Shown: positions 37,978 to 47,381 of the stretch, in pieces
Layout: every line of letters begins with the position of its first letter
Position numbering within the stretch: the first letter of the stretch is position 1
From: Archangium sp.
GTDB lineage: Bacteria > Myxococcota > Myxococcia > Myxococcales > Myxococcaceae
Direction of reading: 5' to 3'
Assembly (NCBI GenBank): GCA_030681645.1
Contig: JAUXRX010000011.1
Coordinates: 33,176 to 97,175, forward strand
DNA: 64,000 bases
Position numbers and translations under genes: made by a program
The notes under the pieces: generated by a model
The model's database searches: none
The model's input: only the letters and a program-made list of their open reading frames with translations
What the model was told of the DNA's origin: nothing

Positions 37978-38882
37978 GCTCCGCGCGGCGGCTCTCGCTC
38001 TGGGCCGTCCTGCTGCTGCTGAATTCCGGCTGCCGCGCTCTCCACGAGTCGTCGATCAAGCAGCGCCTCACCCAGATGCGCTTCTTCTCGCGCGAGGTGA
38101 ACAAGCCCCTCACCGAGATCGACGGCTTCCTCATGGCCCGCCGGCAGGACCCCGCGCGCGCCTGGTGCGAGCTCTGCCTCGTCAGCGCCACCACCACCGC
38201 CGACGGCGCTCGCACCTATTGCCTGAGCAGCCACGAAGAAGAAGGCTGCCTCGTCGCGCGCGGCACGCCGGCCGGTGGCACCCGCTTCGAGCAGGCCCCC
38301 GCGGGCGCGCACGCCTCGGCCCAGGTGGTGCGCGCGCTGTGGAACGCCATCGACCTCTCCAGCGCCGCCGAGCTGGAGCTCAACACCGAGGACCAGATCA
38401 GCGCGCTCGCCGCCGAAGAAGAAGAGCGCTTCACCCCGCGCTGGAGCTTCATCCTCGGGGCGAAGACGGGCGTGGTGGTCTCGTACGATCCCCCCACCTT
38501 CACCTTCGGCGGCCAGGCCGGCTTCCGCTACTGGGGCAGCCTCTTCGTGGTGCCCGGCGCGCTGCTCGAGGTCGAGAGCATGGTGCAGGCGGGCCGCAAC
38601 CTCGTCACCCTCGGCGCCCAGGGCCGCGTCGAGCTCACCCTGTGGACCGACGAGAACGGGCGCTACGCCAACCTCCCCCGCATCAGCTTCCTCATGTCGG
38701 GCGGGCCGCTGGTGGGCTTCGGCCAGCAGGCCGCGCTCGGGGGGCGGGCGGTGCTGGGGCTGCACCTGCTCCACCTCGGCCGGTTCCTCACCCCGTTCTT
38801 CTTCGAGCTGGGCTTCCAGGCCCTCGAGGTCGACGAGCAGGCGTCCACGGGCCTGCGCATCGCGGTCGGGCTGGGCTTCTGA
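37974..38882 (+). CDS. Lipoprotein with beta-barrel-like C-terminus
   Basis: A 302-residue protein with a GTG start overlapping the previous stop (GGAG just upstream). The signal RRLSLWAVLLLLNSGC gives a lipobox NSGC. It has a Cys-containing region at about 55-85 (CELCLVSATT, CLSSHEEEGC), then from about 160 alternating aromatic/glycine strands ending TGLRIAVGLGF, which resembles an outer-membrane barrel end. Function unknown. It precedes the TRAP T-component by 83 bp. Confidence 0.75.
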   Translation: MSSARRLSLWAVLLLLNSGCRALHESSIKQRLTQMRFFSREVNKPLTEIDGFLMARRQDPARAWCELCLVSATTTADGARTYCLSSHEEEGCLVARGTPAGGTRFEQAPAGAHASAQVVRALWNAIDLSSAAELELNTEDQISALAAEEEERFTPRWSFILGAKTGVVVSYDPPTFTFGGQAGFRYWGSLFVVPGALLEVESMVQAGRNLVTLGAQGRVELTLWTDENGRYANLPRISFLMSGGPLVGFGQQAALGGRAVLGLHLLHLGRFLTPFFFELGFQALEVDEQASTGLRIAVGLGF

Positions 38883-38965
38883 AGAAATGCACGGGGCCCT
38901 TTGCCCCCGAGGCGTTCGCCACTACAAGGCGCGCCTTCCGTACCTCTCTCTCAAGGAGTCGAACG

Positions 38966-39847
38966 ATGCGCCTTTCCCGTGCGATGTGGTTCACCGCAGC
39001 CCTGGCTGCGAGCGGCTGTGCGACGACGTACGAGGCGAAGTGGGACGAGAAGCCGGTGACGGCGCCTCCCGCGGCCGAAGCGACGGCCACCGCGACCGCC
39101 GAAGGTGACGCGGCGTGGGAACAGCGCGGTGACAAGGCGAAGCTGGTCGAGGCGATCACCAAGTGGGAAGCGGCCTTCGAGAAGGCGCCCACCGCCGAGC
39201 TCGCCGCCAGGCTCGCCCGCGCCCACTACCTGCTGGGCGACGGCTACTACGTGCTCGAGAACAACGTCGAGGGCCGCGACGCCGAGTACCAGAAGGGCCT
39301 CGACTGGGCCACGCGCTCGCTCAAGCTCTCCGCGCCCGAGTTCACCAAGGCGATGATCGAGGGGAAGAAGCACGCCGAGGCGATCACCCTGGCGCCGAAG
39401 GAGTCGGTGCCGGCCATGTACTGGTACGCCACCAACCTCGGGAAGTGGGCGGCCACCAAGGGCTTCGCCACGCGCCTGCGCTACAAGGACGACATCAAGG
39501 CCACGATGCTGCACGTCAAGGCGCTCGACGAGAACTACTTCTACGCGGCGCCCTGGCGGTACTTCGGCAGCTTCGAGGCCGTCACCGCGGGCCTCGCCGG
39601 CGGCTCGCTCGAGAAGAGCGAGGAGAACTACAAGAAGGCCGTCGAGCTCGCGCCCAACTACCTCGGCACCAAGGTGCTCTGGGCCGACTTCCTCTGCACC
39701 AAGAAGCAGGACAAGGCGACCTTCAAGAAGCTCCTCGAGGAGGTCATGGCCGCCGACGCGAAGGTCGACCCCGCCATCGAGCCCGAGAACCGCATCGAGC
39801 AGGCCAAGGCGAAGAAGCTGCTGGCCGAGATCGACGAGAAGTTCTGA
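38966..39847 (+). CDS. TRAP transporter T-component (TatT-like TPR lipoprotein)
   Basis: A 293-residue lipoprotein (lipobox AASGC) made of TPR helices: HYLLGDGYYVLENN, YWYATNLGKWAATKGF and AVELAPNYLGTKVLWADF are typical of TRAP-associated TatT proteins, known from Treponema, which form a pore trimer that docks the substrate-binding protein. AAGGAG is 7 nt before the ATG at 38966. It is followed directly by dctP, dctQ and dctM, which supports the call. Confidence 0.87.
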   Translation: MRLSRAMWFTAALAASGCATTYEAKWDEKPVTAPPAAEATATATAEGDAAWEQRGDKAKLVEAITKWEAAFEKAPTAELAARLARAHYLLGDGYYVLENNVEGRDAEYQKGLDWATRSLKLSAPEFTKAMIEGKKHAEAITLAPKESVPAMYWYATNLGKWAATKGFATRLRYKDDIKATMLHVKALDENYFYAAPWRYFGSFEAVTAGLAGGSLEKSEENYKKAVELAPNYLGTKVLWADFLCTKKQDKATFKKLLEEVMAADAKVDPAIEPENRIEQAKAKKLLAEIDEKF

Positions 39848-39878
39848 GCCTCACCCCTCTTCTCTTTGGGAGCACGTC

Positions 39879-40865
39879 ATGTCCATGCGTCTTCTGCTGA
39901 CCGTCTGTCTCTTCTCGTTCGCAGCCCAGGCCCAGACCATCATCGCCAAGGTCGGCTCCGTCGCGCCCGAAGGCACGCCGTGGGCAGAGTGGATCGAGGG
40001 CATCAAGGCCCGCATGGACAAGGACACCGGCGGCAAGCTCAAGCTCAAGATCTTCCTGGGCGGCAAGCTCGGCGGTGAGAAGGAAATGGTGGAGGAGACC
40101 AAGAACGGCAACCTCCACCTCTTCGGCGGCTCCACCGGCTCGGTCGCCACCTGGGTGCCCGAGCTCAACGTGCTCGAGCTGCCCTTCATCTTCACCTCGG
40201 ACGCCGAGGCCGACTTCGTCCTGGACAAGCTGCGCGAGAAGGTCGCCAAGCTGCTCGAGGCCAAGGGCTTCGTGATGGTGATGTGGGCCGAGAACGGCTG
40301 GCACGGCTACGGCGTGAAGGGGAAGTGCATCGAGAAGGTCGAAGACATGAAGGGCCTCAAGATGCGCAGCCAGGAGTCGTACGTGCACATCGAGACCTAC
40401 AAGGCGTTCGGCGCCTCGCCGGTCGAGATGGCGGTGCCCGAGGTGCTCGGCGCGCTGCAGACCGGCACCGTCGACGGCTACTCGAACACGCCGCTCTTCT
40501 CGTTCGCGACCAGTTGGTACAACGGCATCACCCACTACTCGTACACGAAGCACATCTACCAGCCGGCCCTCATGGTGGTGTCGAAGAAGTGGTTCGACCA
40601 GCAGACCGACGACATCAAGAAGGCGCTGCTGGTGCGCACCGACGAGAAGGCGGGCGTCGAGGGCGTGCGTGGGCTCACCGACCCGCTGCTCGACAACTTC
40701 AAGGCCGCCGGCAAGACGGTGTGCACGCTCACCCCCGAGGCGAGCAAGGGCTTCGCCTCGAAGGTCAAGCCGGTGTGGGACGCCTTCGCGAAGAAGGCCC
40801 CGGGCAACAAGGCGATCCTCGACGCGGTGCTCGCCGCCAAGAAAGAGTTCGCCGCGAAGAAGTAG
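39879..40865 (+). CDS. dctP: TRAP transporter solute-binding protein DctP
   Basis: A 328-residue periplasmic binding protein with signal MSMRLLLTVCLFSFAAQAQ. The family motif GGKLGGEKEMVEETKNGNLH and the helix hinge around LKMRSQESYVHIETYKAFGA are present; the conserved Arg that binds substrate carboxylates is in MRSQ. It captures an organic acid-type ligand for the DctQM permease. The exact ligand cannot be read from the sequence. Confidence 0.93.
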   Translation: MSMRLLLTVCLFSFAAQAQTIIAKVGSVAPEGTPWAEWIEGIKARMDKDTGGKLKLKIFLGGKLGGEKEMVEETKNGNLHLFGGSTGSVATWVPELNVLELPFIFTSDAEADFVLDKLREKVAKLLEAKGFVMVMWAENGWHGYGVKGKCIEKVEDMKGLKMRSQESYVHIETYKAFGASPVEMAVPEVLGALQTGTVDGYSNTPLFSFATSWYNGITHYSYTKHIYQPALMVVSKKWFDQQTDDIKKALLVRTDEKAGVEGVRGLTDPLLDNFKAAGKTVCTLTPEASKGFASKVKPVWDAFAKKAPGNKAILDAVLAAKKEFAAKK

Positions 40866-40896
40866 TCAGTCGCGGTCAATCAGGGGGAGTACCGAC

Positions 40897-41760
40897 ATGG
40901 AGTCGCTGCGTCGCATCGCCGGCAAGGTGGATGACGTCGTGTACCGCGTGGAGCGCGTGCTCCTGCTCGGCAGCCTGACGATGATGACGATCCTGGTGAC
41001 GCTCGACGTCATCCAGCGCTCGTTCTCGCGCCAGGTGGGGAAGACCGAGGGCGCGCTGCTCGCGCTGTTCTATACGAACCCCACCGCCGAGCAGACGGCC
41101 TTCGTGGTCGACGTGCTGGGGCCGCTCGTGTTCGGGGTGCTGGCCTGCCTCTTCTTCATCCTCGCCACGCACTCCTCGAGGGCGATCGCCGCGGAGCGCG
41201 CGGGCAAGCCGCTGCCCGGCTTCGGCAAGTCGCTGGGCGTGGGCCTGGTCATCGCCCTCGGCGCAGGGGTGTTCGTCAACGGGCTGATCTTCATCTTCCC
41301 CTCGAGCGTGCCGGGCGCGCAGAAGTTCGCGCTGGGCTTCATGCTCTGGAGCGGCATGCTGGGCGCCTCGCTCGCCACGCGCACGCGGCGCCACATCATC
41401 CTCGACCCGATCAAGAAGAAGCTCGACGAGGCGACCCTCAAGCCGTTCTCGCTGATCGGCGGGCTGCTCACCTTCGCGTTCTGCGCCTTCCTCACGGTGC
41501 TGGGCACGATGCAGTTGGTGGAGCAGTTCCGCGAGTGGGCCTCGGGCGACGGGGTGGGCGTGTACGACGCGCTCCCCATTCCCCTGTGGATCGGCACGCT
41601 CGCGGTGCCCGTGACCTTCGGGGTGATGGCGCTGCGCTTCCTGGGGCAGGGGATTCACGACTTCAAGTGGGGCCCGCCGAAGGGCGGCGCTGACGCGCAC
41701 GGCATCGACCTGGAGGCCCTCGAGAAGGAGGCAGTGCCCCTCGACGGAGGCAAGTCATGA
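40897..41760 (+). CDS. dctQ: TRAP transporter small permease DctQ, enlarged form
   Basis: A 287-residue membrane protein, where typical DctQ is 160-200 residues with four helices. The family feature WSGMLGASLATRTRRHIILD is present near the middle. The extra length is an insertion between the first helix and the rest, including VVDVLGPLVFGVLACLFFIL and a charged loop, and a long cytoplasmic tail. GGGGGAG lies 7 nt before the ATG at 40897. It overlaps dctM by 4 nt (ATGA). Confidence 0.88.
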   Translation: MESLRRIAGKVDDVVYRVERVLLLGSLTMMTILVTLDVIQRSFSRQVGKTEGALLALFYTNPTAEQTAFVVDVLGPLVFGVLACLFFILATHSSRAIAAERAGKPLPGFGKSLGVGLVIALGAGVFVNGLIFIFPSSVPGAQKFALGFMLWSGMLGASLATRTRRHIILDPIKKKLDEATLKPFSLIGGLLTFAFCAFLTVLGTMQLVEQFREWASGDGVGVYDALPIPLWIGTLAVPVTFGVMALRFLGQGIHDFKWGPPKGGADAHGIDLEALEKEAVPLDGGKS

Positions 41761-43445
41761 CGTCGTGGGTGCTCTACGCGCTGACGATCGCGCTGGCGAT
41801 CGGCGCCTACCGCAAGCGCAAGACGGGGCTGGTCGTCTGGCTGGCGATCCTCTCGGCGGCGTTCTTCTTCACCGGCAAGACGGCGTTCCTGGTGATCGGC
41901 TTCATCTCGACGGCGCTGCTGCTGGGCCAGCCGCTCTTCGTGCTGATGGGCGGGCTGGGCGCGGCGCTGTTGGCCACGGTCTCGGGCTTCACCTCGCTCG
42001 AGGAACAGGTGCTGGTGGTGCGGCAACTGCTGGGCCTCGCGGGGAAAGAGGTGCTGCTGGCCATTCCCTTCTTCGTGGTGGCGGGCGAGCTGATGACGCA
42101 GGGCAGCCTCGCGCGCCGGCTGATCGAGTTCATGAAGGCCGCCTTCGGGTGGATCCCCGGCGGGCTCGCGGTGTCGGCCGTGGCCGGCTGCGTGTTCTTC
42201 GCGGCGATCTCCGGCAGCTCGCCGGTGACGGTGGTGGCGATCGGCTCGATCATGGTGCCCGCGCTGGTGAAGGCGAAGTACCCGGAAGACTTCTCCATCG
42301 GCCTGCTCACCACCGCCGGCTCGCTGGGCATCCTCATTCCGCCGTCGATCCCGATGATCGTCTATTCGATCATGGTGTCGTCGGCGACGCCGGTCGACCC
42401 GACCGATCTCTTCATCGCCGGCGTGGTGCCGGGCCTCTTCATCGGCGCGCTGCTGGCCATCTACTCGGTGACCCAGGGCGTGCGCTTCAAGATCCCCCGT
42501 GAGCCGTTCAGCTGGGCCCGCCTGTGGGACGCCACGCGGCACGGGGTGTGGTCGCTGCTGCTGCCGGTGATCATCCTCGGCGGCATCTATTCGGGCATCT
42601 TCACCGCCACCGAGGCCTCGGCGGTGTCCGTCGTCTACGCGCTCGGCGTGGAGTGGTTCATTCACCGGGAGATGGACAAGAAGAAGCTGCTCTCGGTCGC
42701 CGAGGGCTCGATGACGGTGATGGGCAGCCTGCTGGTGATCATCGCGCTGGCGATCGTTCTCAACTACTTCCTGGTCGATCAGCAGGTCCCGGACCTGATG
42801 GTGGAGTGGATGAAGACGCTCCAGCTGACGCCGACGACGTTCCTGATCGTGGTGAACATCCTTCTGCTGGGCGTCGGCATGTTCATGGACATCATGAGCG
42901 CCATCCTGATCATCGCGCCGATGCTGGCGCCGATGGCCGCGGCGATGGGCATCAACCCCATTCACATGGGCATCATCTTCATCGTCAACCTCGAGATCGG
43001 CTACCTCACCCCGCCGGTCGGGCTGAACCTCTTCGTGTCGAGCTCGCTGTTCAAGAAGGGCCTCGGCTTCGTCATCCGCTCCGTGGTGCCGACCGTGGTG
43101 ATCATGCTGGGGAGCCTGATGGTGATCACCTGGGTTCCATCGATGTCCACCGGCCTGGTCGACGCGCTCAAGAAGAAGCCCGTGCCGGTGCAGACCGTCA
43201 CGCCCAAGCCGGAAGACCCGCCCAGCAGCCCCTCGGATGGGGGCGTGAAGAGCCTGGCCGACATGATGCGCGAGGCGAAGCTCAAGCAGGACGCCGGGCC
43301 CCCGCCCGAGGTCAAGGTGAAGAGCCTCGAGGAGATGATGCGCGAGGCGAAGGAGAAGCGCGCCGCCCAGCAGCCGGCCCCCGAGTCAGCGGAGGACGCG
43401 GGCACCGAAGCCGATGCCGGGGCCGCAGCCGACGCGGGGACCTAG
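41757..43445 (+). CDS. dctM: TRAP transporter large permease DctM with C-terminal coiled tail
   Basis: A 562-residue polytopic permease. Signatures include PFFVVAGELMTQGSLARRL, GSSPVTVVAIGSIMVPAL and GSLGILIPPSIPMIVYS, all standard for DctM, the sodium-driven transport subunit. A tail of about 85 residues after the last helix is not part of the usual family: it holds two copies of a motif, VKSLADMMREAKLKQ (497) and VKSLEEMMREAKEKR (521), separated by Pro-rich spacers and ending in AGTEADAGAAADAGT. The tail may bind a partner. Confidence 0.93.
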   Translation: MTSWVLYALTIALAIGAYRKRKTGLVVWLAILSAAFFFTGKTAFLVIGFISTALLLGQPLFVLMGGLGAALLATVSGFTSLEEQVLVVRQLLGLAGKEVLLAIPFFVVAGELMTQGSLARRLIEFMKAAFGWIPGGLAVSAVAGCVFFAAISGSSPVTVVAIGSIMVPALVKAKYPEDFSIGLLTTAGSLGILIPPSIPMIVYSIMVSSATPVDPTDLFIAGVVPGLFIGALLAIYSVTQGVRFKIPREPFSWARLWDATRHGVWSLLLPVIILGGIYSGIFTATEASAVSVVYALGVEWFIHREMDKKKLLSVAEGSMTVMGSLLVIIALAIVLNYFLVDQQVPDLMVEWMKTLQLTPTTFLIVVNILLLGVGMFMDIMSAILIIAPMLAPMAAAMGINPIHMGIIFIVNLEIGYLTPPVGLNLFVSSSLFKKGLGFVIRSVVPTVVIMLGSLMVITWVPSMSTGLVDALKKKPVPVQTVTPKPEDPPSSPSDGGVKSLADMMREAKLKQDAGPPPEVKVKSLEEMMREAKEKRAAQQPAPESAEDAGTEADAGAAADAGT

Positions 43446-43492
43446 TTTTCCCGCAGATGTCCCAGCCCCCGGGGGGCGCGTGTCCAACGCCC

Positions 43493-45340
43493 ATGCGCTC
43501 GATGATCCTGGTGTGCGTGGTGTTGTGGGGGTGTGACGGTCGACGGCTTCCGGACCCCGTGGTGGGTGGGGGTGGCGGTGGGGTGGACGGGGGCGGTGCG
43601 GGAGGTGGAGCCGGGGGCGGCGTCTTCGGCAGCGACGGTGGCGGGGGCCCCGGAGGTGGCGCGGGCTTCTGCGGCACGCCCCAGGAACAGGGCGTGTTCG
43701 AAGACGGCCCGCCGCCGGGCGCGATCACCGGAGGCACGATGGTGGCGCTCCGCGGTGGCGGGTTCGCGGTGGCAGACCCTGATCGTTCACTGGTCTGGCT
43801 CGTCTCTGCCGATTTCCTCACCATCCGTTCCGTGGCGCTCGCCGCGGGTGACGAGCCCGGCCGCGTCGTCGAGGGCCCGGATGCCTTCCTCTACGTCTCG
43901 TTGCGCCGCGTCGCGCAGGTCGCCGAGATCGACTTCGCCACCGCGAGCCTGAGGCGCTTGCCGGCCTGCGCACTTCCGCGCGGGCTCGCCTGGCGCGCGG
44001 CCGATGCGAAGCTGCTCGTCGCGTGCCTGGGTGGTGAGCTCGAGACGATCGATCCGGCCAGCGCGACGCGAACACCGGTCGTCACCTCCGCGCCCCTGGG
44101 CGAGCTGCGCGACGTGGTGGTGGACGGCGCGCGCCTGCTCGTGACGCAGTGGCGCAGCGGCGCGGTGCTGTCGGTCGCTCCCGATGGCGTGGTCTCGCCG
44201 CTCACGACCGAGCCGGTGCCTGGCTTCGAGCCGCGCGTGGCGTGGCGCGCGCTGGCCCGGCCCGGCGGCGGGGCGGCGCTGGTACGGCAGCAGCACCGCA
44301 CCTCCACGCTCCCCGACACCTCGAGCTGCTCGGCCTACGGCGGCTTCGCGACCGATACGCGCACCAGCGGCGGCGGCTCTGGCAGCACGGCCCTGCGCAA
44401 CGTGGTGCAGAGCGAGCTCCTCACCATCACCGGCGCGTCCGCGCTGAGGACTCCGCTCAGTGAATCCTTCTCGCCCGTGGTGCTGCCCGTGGACGTGGCG
44501 GTCTCCCCCAGCGGGCGGGTCGCGATCGTCTCGGCCGGCACCGGGACCCTGACGGTGCTCGAGCCCGGCCTGCGCCGTGACGTGCCGGTGGTGACCCACG
44601 GCGTCGACACGCAGCTCACCTCGGTCGTCTTCGCCGGGGAATCTGCCTTCGTCTTCTCGCGCGAGCCGGCGACGATCTTCGAGGTGCGGCCCGATGGCGC
44701 GTCGGTGCACCGCGCTGCCCTGGGTGGAGGCCCGAGCCGCTCGACCGGTCATGAGCTCTTTCATCGCGCCACCACGGCGAACATCGCCTGCGCGTCCTGC
44801 CACCCGGAAGCGGGGGAAGACGGGCACGTGTGGCCGTTCTTCGAAGGCGCCCGCCGCACCCCGACGCTGCGAGGCGGCCTCGGTGGCACGGCGCCGTTCC
44901 ACTGGACCGGCGACATGCCGACGATGGTCGACCTGATGGGCAGCGTGATGAGCGTGCGCATGCGGGGGCCGCGGCTCACGCTCGAAGGGGTGCAGGCGGT
45001 CGAAGACTGGCTCCACGGGCAGCCGTCGCTGCCGGCGCCGGCGCTCGACACGGCCGCCGTGGTGAGGGGTGAAGCGGTGTTCGTCGCCGCGGGGTGCCGG
45101 GGGTGTCACGCCGGCGCGCAGGGCACGAACAACGCGACGGTCGAGGTGGGCACGGGGCTTCCCCTCCAGGTGCCGCGCCTGGCCGAGTTCGCGTGGCGCT
45201 CGCCGTGGTTCCACGACGGCCGCATGCGCACCCCGGAGGAGCGGTTTGCCCCGTCGGCGGGCGGCGATCTCCATGGCGCGGTGTCGACGCTCACCGCCGC
45301 CGAGCAGGGCGATCTGCTCACCTACCTCCGGTCGCGGTGA
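43493..45340 (+). CDS. Di-heme c-type cytochrome lipoprotein with beta-propeller N-terminus
   Basis: A 615-residue lipoprotein (MRSMILVCVVLWGC) followed by a glycine-rich linker. Residues 60-420 show repeats of a YncE-like propeller (GGFAVADPDRSLVWLVSA, DVAVSPSGRVAIVSAGTG). Two heme motifs follow, C433-A-S-C-H437 and C535-R-G-C-H539, with a di-heme peroxidase/MbnH-like core (TPTLRGGLGGTAPFHWTGD, PWFHDGRMRTPEE). It may act in periplasmic electron transfer or oxidative protein modification. It lies 47 bp after dctM and could be co-transcribed. A start at 43457 is possible but would spoil the signal peptide. Confidence 0.83.
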   Translation: MRSMILVCVVLWGCDGRRLPDPVVGGGGGGVDGGGAGGGAGGGVFGSDGGGGPGGGAGFCGTPQEQGVFEDGPPPGAITGGTMVALRGGGFAVADPDRSLVWLVSADFLTIRSVALAAGDEPGRVVEGPDAFLYVSLRRVAQVAEIDFATASLRRLPACALPRGLAWRAADAKLLVACLGGELETIDPASATRTPVVTSAPLGELRDVVVDGARLLVTQWRSGAVLSVAPDGVVSPLTTEPVPGFEPRVAWRALARPGGGAALVRQQHRTSTLPDTSSCSAYGGFATDTRTSGGGSGSTALRNVVQSELLTITGASALRTPLSESFSPVVLPVDVAVSPSGRVAIVSAGTGTLTVLEPGLRRDVPVVTHGVDTQLTSVVFAGESAFVFSREPATIFEVRPDGASVHRAALGGGPSRSTGHELFHRATTANIACASCHPEAGEDGHVWPFFEGARRTPTLRGGLGGTAPFHWTGDMPTMVDLMGSVMSVRMRGPRLTLEGVQAVEDWLHGQPSLPAPALDTAAVVRGEAVFVAAGCRGCHAGAQGTNNATVEVGTGLPLQVPRLAEFAWRSPWFHDGRMRTPEERFAPSAGGDLHGAVSTLTAAEQGDLLTYLRSR

Positions 45341-45345
45341 GCGCC

Positions 45346-45431
45346 TCCCTCGACTCCGCTCGGGATGAACGGATGACCAGGCGCGGCTGCTCTGCCCAGG
45401 TGCCCGTTCACCCCGCGCGGAGTCGAGGGGG
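45346..45431. repeat. Family A repeat between convergent genes
   Basis: Arms TCCCTCGACTCCGCTCGGGA (45346 on) and TTCACCCCGCGCGGAGTCGA (45407 on) are inverted around about 33 nt, between the stops at 45340 and 45434. Confidence 0.8.
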
Positions 45432-45433
45432 CG

Positions 45434-46831
45434 TCAGCGCTTCCGGGCGCGCTTGTCTTCAGGCACGCGCCCGAAGTCCACCGGCTGCTCTGCCACCAGC
45501 CAGGTCATGGTCGAGAACGCGCGCGCCGCCTGGGTGAGCTGCGGCTCGTCGAGCTTGTCCACCGTGTCGTTCGCGGTGTGATGAAAGTCGAAGTACCGCG
45601 ACGCATCCTGCCGCACGTCGAGCTGGGGCACGCCCGCCGCCCGCAGCACGCTGGTGTCGGCGCCCCCGCCCGCATCGTCCGGCTCGACCACCACCCCCAG
45701 CGGCGTCAGCCACGGCCCCCACGAGAGGAAGGCGGCGCGGGCGCCGTCGGCCGAGAGGAGCCGCACCGCCCGGGCGCGATCGCTGCCTGAGTCCGCTTCC
45801 ATCGCGAGCACGTGCTTGCCCAGCTCGCCCTGGTGCGCGAGCCCGTAGGCCTTCGCCCCGCCCAGCCCGTTCTCTTCGTTGGCGAACAGCACCACGCGCA
45901 CCGTGCGCCGCGGCCGCTGCGGCAGCGTCTGCAGGGCCCGCGCGACGTCGAGCACGATGCCCACGCCCGCGCCGTCGTCGAGCGCGCCCGTGCCGAGATC
46001 CCACGAGTCGAGGTGCGCGCCCAGCAGCACCACCTCGTCCGGCCGCTCGCGGCCGAGCACTTCACCCACCACGTTGGCGCTCTCCACCGGCGCCTCTTCC
46101 TTCGTGATCAGCTTCACGTTCACCTTCACCGGGCCCCCTCTGAGCAGCCGATGGAGGAGGTCCGCGTCGGGCACCGCCAGCGCCGCCGCGGGGAGCTTCG
46201 CGAAGTCTGCGCCCTGCGACCCGGTGTGTCCGAGGCGATTGGTGTCCGTGCCCACCGAGCGGATCAACGCGCCGACCGCGCCCGCGGCGAGCGCCTGCAC
46301 GCCCGCGAGGTGACGCACCGAGGCCACCGCGCCGTAGCCCGCGCCGTCCACCGTGCGGCGCATCGCCACGTTCGCGAAGAGCCACTTGCCCTTCAGGCTG
46401 TCGGGCTTGAGCGCGGTGAGCGCCTCGAGCGACTCGACCTCGACCACCTCGGCCTCGAGGCCGCCCTCGGGCGTCGACACGCTGTGGCCCAGCGCGGTGA
46501 TCGCCAGGGGCTGGGCCAGGGGCGAGACGATGCGCGCCTCTTCGCTGAGGCGGGTCCACTTCGGCACCATCACCGGCTCGGTGTGCACGTTCTCGAGCCC
46601 GAGCCGCTTCATCGTCTCCACGCCCCAGGTGACCGCCAACGCGCTGCCGGCCGAGCCCGAGAACCGCTGGCCCGCCACGTCACACAGCGAGGTGGCGAGG
46701 AGAAACGCCTGGCTCTCCAGCCCCTGCAGCCGGCTCACCTCGTCCGGAGGGGCCACCACGGGCTTGCTGCGCACCTGCGCGCCGGGGCAGCCGAACAGCA
46801 CGCAGGTGACCAGCGCGAGGGTTCGACTCAC
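45434..46831 (-). CDS. M28 family zinc aminopeptidase, lipoprotein
   Basis: A 465-residue peptidase. The GTG start at 46831 overlaps the acetyltransferase stop (GTGA) and gives the signal MSRTLALVTCVLFGC with lipobox LFGC. A PA-like insert (about 110-240) precedes the catalytic domain. Metal ligands are visible in GAHLDSWDLGTGALDDGAG, FANEENGLG, MEADSG and FHHTANDTVD. It should remove N-terminal residues from peptides in the cell envelope. It ends in a basic tail, PEDKRARKR. Confidence 0.9.
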   Translation of the reverse strand: MSRTLALVTCVLFGCPGAQVRSKPVVAPPDEVSRLQGLESQAFLLATSLCDVAGQRFSGSAGSALAVTWGVETMKRLGLENVHTEPVMVPKWTRLSEEARIVSPLAQPLAITALGHSVSTPEGGLEAEVVEVESLEALTALKPDSLKGKWLFANVAMRRTVDGAGYGAVASVRHLAGVQALAAGAVGALIRSVGTDTNRLGHTGSQGADFAKLPAAALAVPDADLLHRLLRGGPVKVNVKLITKEEAPVESANVVGEVLGRERPDEVVLLGAHLDSWDLGTGALDDGAGVGIVLDVARALQTLPQRPRRTVRVVLFANEENGLGGAKAYGLAHQGELGKHVLAMEADSGSDRARAVRLLSADGARAAFLSWGPWLTPLGVVVEPDDAGGGADTSVLRAAGVPQLDVRQDASRYFDFHHTANDTVDKLDEPQLTQAARAFSTMTWLVAEQPVDFGRVPEDKRARKR

Positions 46832-47274
46832 AGCGCGCGCTCGAGCTCCCACGCGGCCACGGTGAAGCCGGTCGACTTGAAGACCTCGCCTTCGGCGCCC
46901 GCGTCGGTGCGCAGGGTGGTGACCATGAGCCGGCACCCGCGCGACTTGAGGTAGGCCTCGGCTTCCTTGATCAACCGCTCGCGAATGCCGTGCGCCCTCC
47001 ACGCCGGCGCGACGGTGAGCGCCTCGAGCCGGCCGTGCTCTTCCCCGGTGACGGGGTGCGTGCCGCGCACCCGGGCGATCGCAGCGCCGATCGCCCGGCC
47101 ATCGAAGTCGGCGACCAGCAGCCCTTCAGGCTCTTCGGTGAGCGCCCGCTCGAGCAGGCTCCGGTAGCTCTCCATCCACCGCTTGCGGGAAGGGAAGCTG
47201 CGAACGGTCTCGCCTTCCAGTGACTCGAGCACCGAGAGGTCCTGCACTTTCACGCGGCGAACGACGAGAGGCAT
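46828..47274 (-). CDS. GNAT family N-acetyltransferase
   Basis: A 148-residue acetyltransferase. The acetyl-CoA motif is in LEALTVAPAWRAHGIRERLI, followed by AEAYLKSRGCRLMVTTLRTD and the FKSTGFTVAAWELER ending typical of GNAT. GAGGGG lies 5 nt before the ATG at 47274, preferred to a start at 47322. It is coupled by a 4-nt overlap to the downstream M28 peptidase. Substrate unknown. Confidence 0.87.
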   Translation of the reverse strand: MPLVVRRVKVQDLSVLESLEGETVRSFPSRKRWMESYRSLLERALTEEPEGLLVADFDGRAIGAAIARVRGTHPVTGEEHGRLEALTVAPAWRAHGIRERLIKEAEAYLKSRGCRLMVTTLRTDAGAEGEVFKSTGFTVAAWELERAL

Positions 47275-47381
47275 GGCCGCCCCTCGTAATCCAAGGCGCC
47301 TCCGGTGGATAAACCTCCGCAATGACGTGGTGCGTCAGCGAACGTAGACATTCTGCCTACATTCGGCTACCTGCGCCCACC

